64,000 bases of DNA, taken from Paenibacillus faecalis (GTDB lineage Bacteria > Bacillota > Bacilli > Paenibacillales > Paenibacillaceae). Location: the NCBI RefSeq assembly GCF_900289175.1, contig NZ_LT985747.1, forward strand, positions 2,321,912-2,385,911, given 5' to 3'. This document shows positions 8,768 through 16,775 of this stretch, piece after piece. Made by a program: the position numbers and the translations under genes. A model generated the notes under the pieces. It did not search any database. It was not told where the DNA came from and worked only from the letters and a program-made list of their open reading frames with translations. The first letter of the stretch is position 1. Each line of letters starts with the position of its first letter.

Positions 8768-8793
8768 TACGTCACAAGGGGGATAACGTTTCA
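8768..8793 (-). promoter_or_regulatory. ECF sigma factor (sigma-W-type) promoter of the pspA operon
   Basis: The minus strand reads TGAAAC (8793-8788), 16 bases, then CGTA (8771-8768). This is an exact match to the B. subtilis sigma-W consensus TGAAAC-N16-CGTA. It ends 47 bases before the pspA start. The alarmed sigma factor itself is not in the window. Confidence 0.8.
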
Positions 8794-8826
8794 CTTTTTT
8801 AAAAATTTGTTGATTAAATATTCCGC

Positions 8827-9183
8827 CTATTCGTTGTTACCACTGATCTTTCCTGCCAAATAATTCTCAAACATGCTTTCTACAGTCTGTACGATGACAT
8901 CGATTTCATTCTTATTCAGATTGTCAAAATGAATGCCAACAATAACCGTTACCGTCCGCAGCAGCTTCATGGCGCTTCGGCGGGCAAAGTTTTCGGATAA
9001 AAGATACTCTTTATGTCCGGGAACCGACGTGGTTTCCACTTCGATAACTACAGGATTCTTATTAGCTACATAAGCTGTTGAAACCGCACCGATATGGGCG
9101 TCACCGCCTTTGATCACAATGGTGATATCCCGTCCGATTTCAATTTCCTCTATTGACAAAGCATCTCTAAATGATCTGCTCAT
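8827..9183 (-). CDS. Small protein resembling the LpdD / prenylated-flavin chaperone-like domain
   Basis: 118-residue soluble protein. Its core (IGRDITIVIKGGDAHIGAVS and HKEYLLSENFARRSAMKLLR) resembles the LpdD-like family related to proteasome-assembly-chaperone folds, known beside UbiD-type decarboxylases; this is recalled similarity, not a search result. No ubiX- or ubiD-like gene is in the window. The start at 9183 (AAGGATGTG ahead) is preferred over an upstream extension of 33 residues. It lies upstream of pspA on the same strand, separated by the sigma-W-type promoter. Function unknown. Confidence 0.5.
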   Translation of the reverse strand: MSRSFRDALSIEEIEIGRDITIVIKGGDAHIGAVSTAYVANKNPVVIEVETTSVPGHKEYLLSENFARRSAMKLLRTVTVIVGIHFDNLNKNEIDVIVQTVESMFENYLAGKISGNNE

Positions 9184-9382
9184 ACACTCACATCCTTGTT
9201 TTAAGGCTCTAAAATACCTCAACTGTAAATATATCATAGAAGACAGAAAATAATGATGTACTAAAAACAAACTGCGCCCCAATCTACTGGAAATTCCAAA
9301 ACGACTTGCTGCAACAACACAAAAGCAAATTGACTATAAATTTATCAGGAATCAGTGAGTGTTCTTTTTTTCACTGAACACA

Positions 9383-9420
9383 AACAAAACCTGGACTACG
9401 CAAATATTAGCATAGTCCAG
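9383..9420 (-). terminator. Terminator of the PfkB-permease-hydrolase operon
   Basis: Stem CTGGACTATGC with GCGTAGTCCAG (one G-T pair) and an 8-base loop, followed in the minus direction by GTTTTGTTTG. It lies 35 bases after the kinase stop. Confidence 0.8.
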
Positions 9421-9454
9421 ATTATAATTTCATGCAGATGGTATAGTTATCCGT

Positions 9455-10363
9455 TTAGAGCTGAAGATTGCCTCCCTGCTGTTGCACCACAATACCTGCA
9501 ATGACATTCCCGAGCTCGCAAGCTTGCCGGATCGAATATCCTCTCGCCAAGCCAGCTATTAAAGCCCCTGTATGTGCATCCCCGGCCCCGATGGTATCAA
9601 CGACCTCAACCGGCTCCGTTGCAACAATGCCCGATTCTTCTAAAGTACAGTATAAAGTACCCTCTCCACCCAAAGTAACCACGACAGGCTCTTGAGTCAG
9701 ACGTGTAAGCTTTCGAGCGGCAAGCTCCACATCCGTTTCTCCCATTAACGCCAACATTTCCGATTTATTAGCATGGACGATTGTACCCATCCCGAGTATT
9801 CTTTCCAAGATTTCCTTGTCAAGGAATTCAATTCTAGGACCTGCATCAAACACAATTTTCCCGGTCTGCTTTCGCTTGCCTAGCGCATCAACGATCACTT
9901 TTCCGGATGGACCTTCCAATTCATAACCGCTTACATAAATATAATCATATGCGCCTAGGTCAATATGTGAAAACCATCGTTCCTCCCACCGCGTTTCAAT
10001 GCCGGGAATCGTAATAAACGTTCGCTCCCCGCCTTTTTCTACGATCGAGAGATTCCAACCGTTATCTGCCGATGCATCTTCGAGGAGAAGCTCTACTCCA
10101 TCCTGTAGCAATTGCCCTTTGATCCGGTTAGCATAATTCCCTTTGCCGACAGGCGCGAACAAACCATAATTGACATGAAGCTGTCTCAAAATATTGGCCA
10201 CATTGTATGCACAACCGCCAACAATCGTCTCCTTATGTTCCGCTACTACATCTTCAGCCGTTTTAGGAAGCTGATCCAGTTGAATGATGACATCGACAAC
10301 AGCCGCGCCAATAACAAGAACGTTTCCTGTATCTCCCGAATGTTGCACAAGATGTTTGTTCAC
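9455..10363 (-). CDS. PfkB-family carbohydrate/nucleoside kinase (YegV-like)
   Basis: ATP-dependent kinase of the ribokinase family, 302 residues. The N-terminal PfkB region has VLVIGAAVVDVIIQLDQLPK and a GGCAYNVANILRQL substrate segment. The C-terminal motif VDTIGAGDAHTGALIAG contains the anion hole and catalytic Asp. Start is GTG, overlapping the permease stop as GTGA, with AAGGAGG nine bases ahead. Being coded with a nucleobase-type permease and an ADP-ribosylglycohydrolase, it probably phosphorylates ribose, a nucleoside or pseudouridine. The same kinase-hydrolase-GntR set occurs as yegV, yegU and yegW in E. coli. The exact substrate cannot be read from sequence. Confidence 0.85.
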   Translation of the reverse strand: MNKHLVQHSGDTGNVLVIGAAVVDVIIQLDQLPKTAEDVVAEHKETIVGGCAYNVANILRQLHVNYGLFAPVGKGNYANRIKGQLLQDGVELLLEDASADNGWNLSIVEKGGERTFITIPGIETRWEERWFSHIDLGAYDYIYVSGYELEGPSGKVIVDALGKRKQTGKIVFDAGPRIEFLDKEILERILGMGTIVHANKSEMLALMGETDVELAARKLTRLTQEPVVVTLGGEGTLYCTLEESGIVATEPVEVVDTIGAGDAHTGALIAGLARGYSIRQACELGNVIAGIVVQQQGGNLQL

Positions 10364-11739
10364 TTCGTCGTTCCTCCTTGCTGCTTGTTATTCCCGAGCC
10401 ATATAAGCAGTGCCATCACGATCGCACTCACCGCAAAAGCCATCATTACACCAAGGCTGCTATCTTGGAATATTCCTTTAGCAAAAGGTCCATTGAAAAA
10501 TGGCGAGTTGGTAAATAGAAAACCTGTAATCGTACCTGCCAGCCAACTGAGAATACCTCTGCCATTAAACGCTCTGCCATGTTCAGATGTGAGCAGGCTC
10601 TCATCATAACCCGCGTGTTTGCGCAGAAGCATATAATCGATCATGAACACGGACGCCCAAGCGGCCAAACCAATACCTAACAAGCTAAGGAACAGTTGAA
10701 AGTTCCACAAAAAATCCTCAGAGATAAACAAGACATATACCGGAATCATAATCATGATCACCGCATGAATGATAATCGCTGTTCGCTCACTGACCCGAAT
10801 ATTCAACGTCTCCATATTGACTCGTGCCGACTTCAAGCTAATAATACATTGCGGGATGAGACCGCCAAGCGCCGTTATAAAGTACAGCAGGGTCATCCAG
10901 CTTGGAAGCGCTTGTCCGATCACATCGATAGGATTGGAAGCGGACGCCAGATCCGGGATAGAGGTGCTAATCAGAATACCGACCCCCATCAGTATAAATA
11001 AAGGGATAAATGCCCCCACCGTCACGCTGGCAAACACTTTTTTCGAAGAATTATCCGGATTCTGATAAGCGCTGTAATCAGCGGCAGCAATGGACCAGCT
11101 GACCCCGGTTCCTGCAATGATCAATGAGATGGCCGGGAGGAAACCGCCAAGCCAGTCTCCGTCGCTCATGCTCAATAGAGCTGTCCAATCCGTTTTGGGG
11201 ATCAGGATCAATAAAACCAAGAGAGTGAGCGCGCCGAATACATAAGTGAAAAAGGTTTGTATTTTTACAAGCATATCTTGTTTGAACAAGGTGGAAACAA
11301 GAATAAGAGAAGCGAACAAGGCCAAAGATATGATCGTTAGAACATGGGATTGAGATAATCCAAGCATTCCAAATAACGACATCAAGGTCAACGTACCTGT
11401 CACCACGTTCACTGCAAGCCAGCCGACGAGGCTAAGCCACCCGAGTAAATTCGGAATGTAATTCCCTTTGACTCCAAAAACGGCCCTCGACAATACGAAA
11501 GTAGTGCTCCCTGCTTTGAGACCTGAAAGACTTAAATATGCAACTAATGAAAAGGACAAAGCTCCGACAATAGCCGCAAGGACCGACTGGATGAAACTCA
11601 GTTGGTATCCGACAATAAGGGCTCCATACACCACGCCGAGAATGCCAATATTACTAGCGAACCAAATAAAAAACAGCTCTTTCGGACGTCCGATTCTTTC
11701 CTCGCGTGGGACAACCAGATTGTTTTCAGTGCTGGACAT
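10360..11739 (-). CDS. NCS1-family nucleobase/cytosine permease (CodB-like)
   Basis: Secondary transporter of 459 residues with about 12 hydrophobic segments. The N-terminus has WFASNIGILGVVYGALIVGY, typical of NCS1 symporters for cytosine, purines, hydantoins or thiamine. Motifs such as SRAVFGVKGNYIPNLLGWLS and SWSIAAADYSAYQNP also fit NCS1. AGGGGG precedes the ATG. It lies between the hydrolase gene (34 bases upstream) and the kinase gene (overlapping), so it probably imports the nucleoside or base the pathway uses. In the E. coli yeg cluster the equivalent place is held by a transporter of another family. Confidence 0.9.
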   Translation of the reverse strand: MSSTENNLVVPREERIGRPKELFFIWFASNIGILGVVYGALIVGYQLSFIQSVLAAIVGALSFSLVAYLSLSGLKAGSTTFVLSRAVFGVKGNYIPNLLGWLSLVGWLAVNVVTGTLTLMSLFGMLGLSQSHVLTIISLALFASLILVSTLFKQDMLVKIQTFFTYVFGALTLLVLLILIPKTDWTALLSMSDGDWLGGFLPAISLIIAGTGVSWSIAAADYSAYQNPDNSSKKVFASVTVGAFIPLFILMGVGILISTSIPDLASASNPIDVIGQALPSWMTLLYFITALGGLIPQCIISLKSARVNMETLNIRVSERTAIIIHAVIMIMIPVYVLFISEDFLWNFQLFLSLLGIGLAAWASVFMIDYMLLRKHAGYDESLLTSEHGRAFNGRGILSWLAGTITGFLFTNSPFFNGPFAKGIFQDSSLGVMMAFAVSAIVMALLIWLGNNKQQGGTTK

Positions 11740-11773
11740 GCGTTATTCCCCCTGTGATATAGTGTGTTCACGA

Positions 11774-12763
11774 TCATTTCTTTCTAAAAGCCATAATTTG
11801 ATCTGCATAATGTTCCAAGTTGACATCATTTGCTTCATCTATTAAGCGCTTCCAATCTCCGTTGATCGCCTCAGCTCCCGATTTTGCCCCACATATGGCT
11901 GTTGCCATGGCTCCAATCGTATCGGTATCGCCCCCTAAATTGGCGCATAGCAGGCTGCAGCGCTCAGGTTCCTTGGCATAGTAGGCAATGGCCAGTGCCG
12001 CTGGTACAGATTCGCTGGTCATAACCCCGCTCCCGACTACATCGTAGATGTTCTGTAAAAATGGTTCCTCATCGTTCTCATACTTCTCTGCAATCGTAAG
12101 CGCCAGCTTCAATCGGGCGGACAAAGAGGCACTGTACGTCTCTGCTCCCAAACCTTTGGCAACATCGTAAGCATCCACAGCATCCTGCATGATGTCATCC
12201 CAAGACCGATCTTCCATCGCTGAACTCACCGCTGCCGCGATCATCGCTGCCCCCCCAACGGCTACATCTGTTGAGTGGGTAACTTGACTAATTTGAAATA
12301 CGTATTCCGGCAATTGACCTCGTGATTTCGCTGTAAACAGGCAACCGATCGGAGCAATCCGCATAGCAGCTCCATTCGTCTCGGCTCTTGAAGTAAATTC
12401 GGTCGTATCTTTTCCTTCTTTTATTGCTAACAAAGCTGCTTTTGAGCTTGGTCCGAGAATGTTGTTATCAAATGCATTGAGCTTATCAGCCCATTCAAGC
12501 AAATATCTACCGATGATTTGAGTATCCGGTACAAAATCATTTTCGATCAATGCATCCAGAATAAGCAGCGCTTGCGAAGTATCATCCGTATATTGTCCAC
12601 GCTTGAAATTTCGAGCTACCTCATTCTCCTCAGGACCGTCCAGAAAATCCGTGATCGTTCCGAAAACATTTTTAACTCTGTTTCTTCCCCACAGCTCCGG
12701 CGGCATCCCCATGGAATCTCCAATAGCCATACCGTACAGAGCGCCCAATATTTTATTCTTCAT
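11774..12763 (-). CDS. ADP-ribosylglycohydrolase-family protein (YegU-like)
   Basis: Predicted cytoplasmic hydrolase of N-glycosidic bonds to ribose, 329 residues, one full-length ARH domain. Metal-binding motifs are present: GMAIGDSMGMPPE at the N-terminus, QYTDDTSQA after about 55 residues, and GGDTDTIGAMATAICG near the C-terminus. These give the two-magnesium site seen in ARH enzymes. It is the first gene of the operon and has GGAG before the ATG at 12763. Beside a permease and a PfkB kinase, a small nucleoside-like substrate is more plausible than ADP-ribosylated protein. That is inference from context. Confidence 0.88.
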   Translation of the reverse strand: MKNKILGALYGMAIGDSMGMPPELWGRNRVKNVFGTITDFLDGPEENEVARNFKRGQYTDDTSQALLILDALIENDFVPDTQIIGRYLLEWADKLNAFDNNILGPSSKAALLAIKEGKDTTEFTSRAETNGAAMRIAPIGCLFTAKSRGQLPEYVFQISQVTHSTDVAVGGAAMIAAAVSSAMEDRSWDDIMQDAVDAYDVAKGLGAETYSASLSARLKLALTIAEKYENDEEPFLQNIYDVVGSGVMTSESVPAALAIAYYAKEPERCSLLCANLGGDTDTIGAMATAICGAKSGAEAINGDWKRLIDEANDVNLEHYADQIMAFRKK

Positions 12764-12805
12764 GTCGAGCTCCTACCTTTGTTTATTTTTTATATAGTTG
12801 TACAG

Positions 12806-12825
12806 TCATACGGTTGTACGTATGA
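12806..12825. promoter_or_regulatory. Probable GntR operator upstream of the hydrolase-permease-kinase operon
   Basis: Inverted half-sites TCATAC (12806-12811) and GTATGA (12820-12825), eight bases apart. They are the same half-sites that form the palindrome before the GntR gene. The site lies 43 bases before the hydrolase start and next to a TATATA -10-like sequence. Confidence 0.65.
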
Positions 12826-12859
12826 GTTATGTTGTAAAAAAAGATCGCTCCATCTCATT

Positions 12860-13561
12860 TTAAATATGCGTAGCGATCTTAAACTCCACGTTAGGTCCGT
12901 AAACGACCTCTACTTTCTCAATCTCTCTGCCGCTCTCATCGAAAACGCTTCCTTTTGCCGTGATGAGCGGAATGTTTTCCTCGCAATCGAACAGCTGCTG
13001 GATCTCCTTATTACTCAGAATCGGAACAATACCCAGCGTCGCGTTTTGAGGATATATATCGTATTCCCGATTCATGATTTGGTAAAGCGATTGTTCTGCA
13101 AAATCGAATTGTTCAATGTTAGGAAACAGTTTCAGCGGAATATATGACGTATCCAGCGTCATCCAGTTGGTACGCGTCTCCCTCATCGTTCCCCGGAGTC
13201 TGACGAGTTTTAAGTACTGTGCATGATCAAGGGTCAGTACTTCCTTCGTTAACACGCGTGACATGGGAACTTCGTTTTTTTTGCGTACAAAATCAGTAAA
13301 GCCGCTAAAGTTCCATATATTCTGCTTCACCTGCCGCAGACACACCATGGTACCCTTACCGTGATGTTTAATTAGAAGTCCCTCATCCACAAGAGTGGCA
13401 ATCGCTTTTCGTATCGTCGTCCTCGTCACATCATAGGTCTTCATCATTTCCGTCTCTGAAGGGATGATCTCGCCTTCCTTGTATTTCCCGCTTAAAATTT
13501 GATCCCTAATGATATTCTGTAACTGGACATACAGAGGAACACTATCATGCTTATTGAGCAT
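12860..13561 (-). CDS. GntR/HutC-family transcriptional regulator (YegW-like)
   Basis: 233-residue regulator: N-terminal GntR winged helix (VPLYVQLQNIIRDQILSGKY, then YDVTRTTIRKAIATLVDEG, GKGTMV wing) and a C-terminal UTRA ligand domain as in HutC (LRGTMRETRTNWMTLDTSYI, AKGSVFDESGREIEKVEVVY). The ATG at 13561 fits the AAGGAGG spacing better than the GTG just before it. It is transcribed in the same direction as the operon it precedes, with its own promoter. A palindrome just after that -10 predicts autorepression, probably relieved by a sugar phosphate or nucleoside ligand. Confidence 0.9.
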   Translation of the reverse strand: MLNKHDSVPLYVQLQNIIRDQILSGKYKEGEIIPSETEMMKTYDVTRTTIRKAIATLVDEGLLIKHHGKGTMVCLRQVKQNIWNFSGFTDFVRKKNEVPMSRVLTKEVLTLDHAQYLKLVRLRGTMRETRTNWMTLDTSYIPLKLFPNIEQFDFAEQSLYQIMNREYDIYPQNATLGIVPILSNKEIQQLFDCEENIPLITAKGSVFDESGREIEKVEVVYGPNVEFKIATHI

Positions 13562-13633
13562 CACAACCTCCTTCTCTTGAAAATGATTCTTGATGATGTT
13601 TCGTAAGCCTTTTCATTTTCTATTAAGTTGTCC

Positions 13634-13649
13634 ACTCATACGTATGAGT
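13634..13649. promoter_or_regulatory. Perfect 16-base palindromic operator of the GntR gene
   Basis: ACTCATACGTATGAGT is a perfect palindrome lying seven bases downstream of the -10 of the GntR promoter. A protein bound here would block transcription start. The half-site recurs upstream of the hydrolase gene. Confidence 0.8.
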
Positions 13650-13656
13650 TGATTCA

Positions 13657-13685
13657 ACTATAGCATACCGAACGAATGTTGACAA
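13657..13685 (-). promoter_or_regulatory. Sigma-A-type promoter of the GntR gene
   Basis: Minus strand TTGTCA (13685-13680), 17-base spacer, TATAGT (13662-13657). Close to consensus with ideal spacing, about 95 bases before the start codon. Confidence 0.75.
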
Positions 13686-13707
13686 GAGGTTTCTTATCGA
13701 TGGATTT

Positions 13708-13739
13708 AGGGCTCCCCTGCCATTAAGCAGAGGAGCCCT
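13708..13739. terminator. Strong hairpin downstream of pyrD
   Basis: Stem AGGGCTCCCCTGC with GCAGAGGAGCCCT, one mismatch, 6-base loop, 36 bases after the pyrD stop. T-richness follows only on the plus strand, so its strength as a pyrD terminator is uncertain. It separates pyrD from the GntR promoter. Confidence 0.6.
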
Positions 13740-13774
13740 TGTTACTGGCGTAACTCCTTTCCCGATTGTATGTT

Positions 13775-14707
13775 TTATACGATTCCTCGAACCTCATCCA
13801 AATGTGATATTTTTTCCTCGATCATCAGCGTTTCCAGTTCACGGATCAGCCTGACGCCTGCCCGAAGATCGGCAAAGCCAGCAGTACCGACTTGAACAGC
13901 CGACGCGCCAGCCATTATAAACTCCATGATATCTTCCCCTGAAGATATTCCGCCAACGCCAATGACCGGTATATTTACCGCATGGGATACCTGATGGACC
14001 ATACGCAGTGCGATCGGCTTTATCGCAGGTCCAGACAAGCCCGCATAACCGTGACGGAACACGCTCTTTCTAGATCTAACATCGATCTTCATCGCAGATA
14101 TCGTATTGATTAATGAAACGGCATCTGCCCCTTCCTGCTCACACATGTAAGCCATCTCGGTCAGCTTCTCCGCCCCCGGAGAAAGTTTTACGATCAGCGG
14201 CATGCTCACTTCACGCCGGACAGCACGAACGACCTTACGCGCTTCTTCTGTCTGTATTCCGAATGCCATGCCGCCTTCCTTTACATTAGGACAAGAAATA
14301 TTCAGCTCAATCATGTCCACCGCAGAGCGTCCCTCTTTACGTCTTTTATTCTCGTTCTCCTCAATCAGCCGAGCGCCTTCCGTGTAATCTTCAAGACATC
14401 CACCACCCAGATTGGCAATACGAACGGTGTCAAGTGTTTCCCAGTACGGACATTCCTGCTCCAAAAAAGCGTGAACCCCGGGGTTTTCCAAACCTACACT
14501 ATTCATCATCCCTGAAGCTGTTTCCCACATACGGATTCCTGGATTCCCCTCCTTCGGGTGAAGGGTGAGGCCTTTACCGCAAATGCCTCCTAATTCATCG
14601 ATCGGATAAAATGCTGAATACTCACGCCCAAATCCAAATGTGCCTGAAGCCATCATAACCGGATTTTTGAATGGAACTCCTGCGATAACACAGCTCAAAT
14701 CAGTCAT
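13775..14707 (-). CDS. pyrD: Dihydroorotate dehydrogenase B, catalytic subunit
   Basis: Oxidises dihydroorotate to orotate in pyrimidine synthesis, FMN-dependent, cytoplasmic. The 310 residues contain ELNISCPNVKEGGMAFG, with the active-site Cys typical of class 1 enzymes, and the FMN phosphate region PVIGVGGISSGEDIMEFIMA followed by GASAVQVGTAGF. The ATG at 14707 has GAGGAGG nine bases ahead; a TTG three codons upstream overlaps that site. The gene overlaps the end of pyrK by eight bases, which marks the class 1B (NAD-linked, PyrD2-PyrK2) enzyme. The usual other pyr genes are absent. Confidence 0.92.
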   Translation of the reverse strand: MTDLSCVIAGVPFKNPVMMASGTFGFGREYSAFYPIDELGGICGKGLTLHPKEGNPGIRMWETASGMMNSVGLENPGVHAFLEQECPYWETLDTVRIANLGGGCLEDYTEGARLIEENENKRRKEGRSAVDMIELNISCPNVKEGGMAFGIQTEEARKVVRAVRREVSMPLIVKLSPGAEKLTEMAYMCEQEGADAVSLINTISAMKIDVRSRKSVFRHGYAGLSGPAIKPIALRMVHQVSHAVNIPVIGVGGISSGEDIMEFIMAGASAVQVGTAGFADLRAGVRLIRELETLMIEEKISHLDEVRGIV

Positions 14708-15395
14708 TGAAAACAACCTCCTCCACAGGAAATACAGGACCGTCTGTACAAGCTTTCTTGCGGCCGTCCCTGCACTTCACACTACATACAAGACATGCAC
14801 CGACTCCGCATGCCATACGGTTCTCCAGTGAAACAAATACATGGTGAGGTCTTCCATGCTCTTTGTGCTTGTCCGAAGCTGCCTTTAACATCCCGTGAGG
14901 GCCGCACACCATCACTTTATCGTATTCAGTAAAGTCGATACTGCTCAGGATCGTACCGCCCACTTCAACATGTAGAGATCTGCTTACTTCAAGAAATGCA
15001 TCGGTTAAATACGGCTGCTGGCTGAAGCCAAGATAAACATCTGCATTCGGGACGGCTTTTGCCATATAAAATAGCGGAGCAATACCTATCCCGCCTCCAA
15101 CCAGCGCTAACGAGCCTTCTACCCCCGGAAATCCATTACCAAAAGGACCCTCCATATGAAGCTTGTCCCCTGCTCTAAGCTCCTGAAAGCGCCGTGTTCC
15201 CTCACCTACAACCTGATACAAGAACGAAATGGTGTTCTCATCGTTATCAAAGATACTGATTGGCCGCGAGAGAAGCGGATAGTTGTCCCAGGCACGCAGC
15301 ATATAAAATTGTCCGGGATTTCCTCCCCGACTGCTCTCAATCACCAGCAGGCCGATCCCGTCTGCTACTTTCTTGTTCGAAATCACTGTCCCCAT
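14700..15395 (-). CDS. pyrK: Dihydroorotate dehydrogenase B, electron transfer subunit
   Basis: Passes electrons from PyrD's FMN through FAD and an iron-sulfur cluster to NAD+. The 231 residues have an FAD domain (RPISIFDNDENTISFLYQVV), an NAD domain (LALVGGGIGIAPLFYMAK) and the C-terminal [2Fe-2S] ligands in ACGVGACLVCSVKC plus a later Cys in RKKACTDGPVF. It is slightly short at the N-terminus compared with B. subtilis PyrK, but the GGAGG seven bases before the ATG supports this start. It is translationally coupled to pyrD. Confidence 0.92.
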   Translation of the reverse strand: MGTVISNKKVADGIGLLVIESSRGGNPGQFYMLRAWDNYPLLSRPISIFDNDENTISFLYQVVGEGTRRFQELRAGDKLHMEGPFGNGFPGVEGSLALVGGGIGIAPLFYMAKAVPNADVYLGFSQQPYLTDAFLEVSRSLHVEVGGTILSSIDFTEYDKVMVCGPHGMLKAASDKHKEHGRPHHVFVSLENRMACGVGACLVCSVKCRDGRKKACTDGPVFPVEEVVFND

Positions 15396-15535
15396 CGTAA
15401 GACCTCCTGCGCATATCTAATCCCAATTACTTTGCATGGAAAACGTTCGGGCGTCAGTGATACAATTCACAATTGATGAACATACAAACGATTAAATTCC
15501 TCCATTTAGCGAAATCAAGAAAAATACCTGCTCAT

Positions 15536-15564
15536 ATAAAAAGTCCCGGAAAAATCCCGGGACT
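15536..15564 (-). terminator. Intrinsic terminator of namA
   Basis: Minus-strand stem AGTCCCGG and CCGGGACT with a 7-base loop, followed by TTTTTAT. It lies 30 bases after the namA stop. Confidence 0.88.
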
Positions 15565-15593
15565 CCTTCTCATATATATGTCTTATCTCAACA

Positions 15594-16619
15594 TTACTTA
15601 AAACCACGCTCGTACTGTTTAGGAACCTTTTGGTTCCCCTCCAATGCCTCAGCTGCATGCAAAGCCCAATACGGATCGTGCAGCATTCCTCTTCCAACGG
15701 CAACAAGGTCTGCTTTTCCAGACAAAATAACATCTTGAGCGACGTTATAGTCATCCAAAAGGCCAACAGCAATAACGGGAACTTGCAAAAGTCGCTTGAA
15801 TTCCTTGGCCAGCTCCACTTGATAACCTGGCTCAGCCTTAGGACCGCCGTCTGGACCAATCGGCCCCTCGCCTCCTGAAGTAATATGGAAGATATCGACA
15901 CCAGCATCTTTATACCGCTGACTAATCTTGGCACAATATTCTACATCATATCCCCCGTCCACATATTCCTTAGCAGACACACGCATCAACAGAGGCATTC
16001 CCTCAGGCAGCACTTCTTTCACAGCTTTTACTACCCGCTCACCGAACAGAGCTAGATCCTGTCCGTATTCATCATCACGCTGATTTGTAAGAGGTGAATG
16101 AAATTGATGAATCAAATAACCATGTGCTCCATGGACTTCTACCGTATCGAAACCAGCTTCCACTGCACGGCGCGCCCCCTCTTTATACGCCTGAATGAGC
16201 TCTTCAATCTCTTCGGTCGTGAGGGCTTTCGGCATGGAATAACGGGAGCTGAAAGCGATTGCGGAAGGTGCTACCGGAGGTTCCGCATCCTGAGCTTTGC
16301 GCCCTGCATGCCCGAGCTGAATGCCTATCTTTGTACCATAAGCATGAACACTGTCGACAATTTTCCGATAAGCCGGGATATGTTCATCGCTCCATATCCC
16401 CGTATCTTGATTCGAAATACGACCATCCGGATGAACACCCGTCATTTCTACAATGATCAGACCCGTGCCGCCAACAGCCCGGCTAACATAATGGACATAA
16501 TGCCAATCGTTCGGGATACCATCCTCTGCCTGAACGGAATATTGACACATCGGAGGCATCACAATCCGGTTTTTTAGCGTCAGATTTTTAAAGTTGTAAG
16601 GAGTAAACAAATCAGCCAA
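15594..16619 (-). CDS. namA: NADPH dehydrogenase, Old Yellow Enzyme family (YqjM/NamA)
   Basis: FMN-dependent ene-reductase using NADPH, linked in B. subtilis to oxidative and electrophile stress. The 341 residues form one TIM barrel. They carry MPPMCQYSV, with the YqjM-type Cys near the flavin, the GRKAQDAEPPVAPSAI segment, EVHGAHGYLIHQFHSPLTN, and the FMN phosphate site (DLVAVGRGMLHDPYW). TTG at 16619 is chosen because it gives the usual N-terminus (ADLFTPYNFKNLTLKNRIV) and correct spacing to GGAAGGG; the ATG three codons upstream abuts that site. Monocistronic, with a strong terminator. Confidence 0.92.
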   Translation of the reverse strand: MADLFTPYNFKNLTLKNRIVMPPMCQYSVQAEDGIPNDWHYVHYVSRAVGGTGLIIVEMTGVHPDGRISNQDTGIWSDEHIPAYRKIVDSVHAYGTKIGIQLGHAGRKAQDAEPPVAPSAIAFSSRYSMPKALTTEEIEELIQAYKEGARRAVEAGFDTVEVHGAHGYLIHQFHSPLTNQRDDEYGQDLALFGERVVKAVKEVLPEGMPLLMRVSAKEYVDGGYDVEYCAKISQRYKDAGVDIFHITSGGEGPIGPDGGPKAEPGYQVELAKEFKRLLQVPVIAVGLLDDYNVAQDVILSGKADLVAVGRGMLHDPYWALHAAEALEGNQKVPKQYERGFK

Positions 16620-16775
16620 CGATCTCATCCCTTCCGTACTTAAATGATCTTACCTACCCAATGGCTATTATACACTTTTCTGTAGTAAAACCAAAAATCG
16701 CAATGATCCATCAATTCAGGATATTTTAGGTTACATACGGGAATACAAACAATTAGATAAAGGAGGCTTGAAATC

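Noticed and set aside
9352-9377. TCAGTGA/TCACTGA inverted repeat with an A/T-rich loop downstream of the kinase gene
   Set aside because: It lies beyond the much better terminator at 9383-9420 and has no clear function; could be chance in AT-rich sequence.
12518-13147. A plus-strand open frame across the hydrolase gene and the GntR gene
   Set aside because: It crosses two well-supported genes and their operator and has no recognisable domain.
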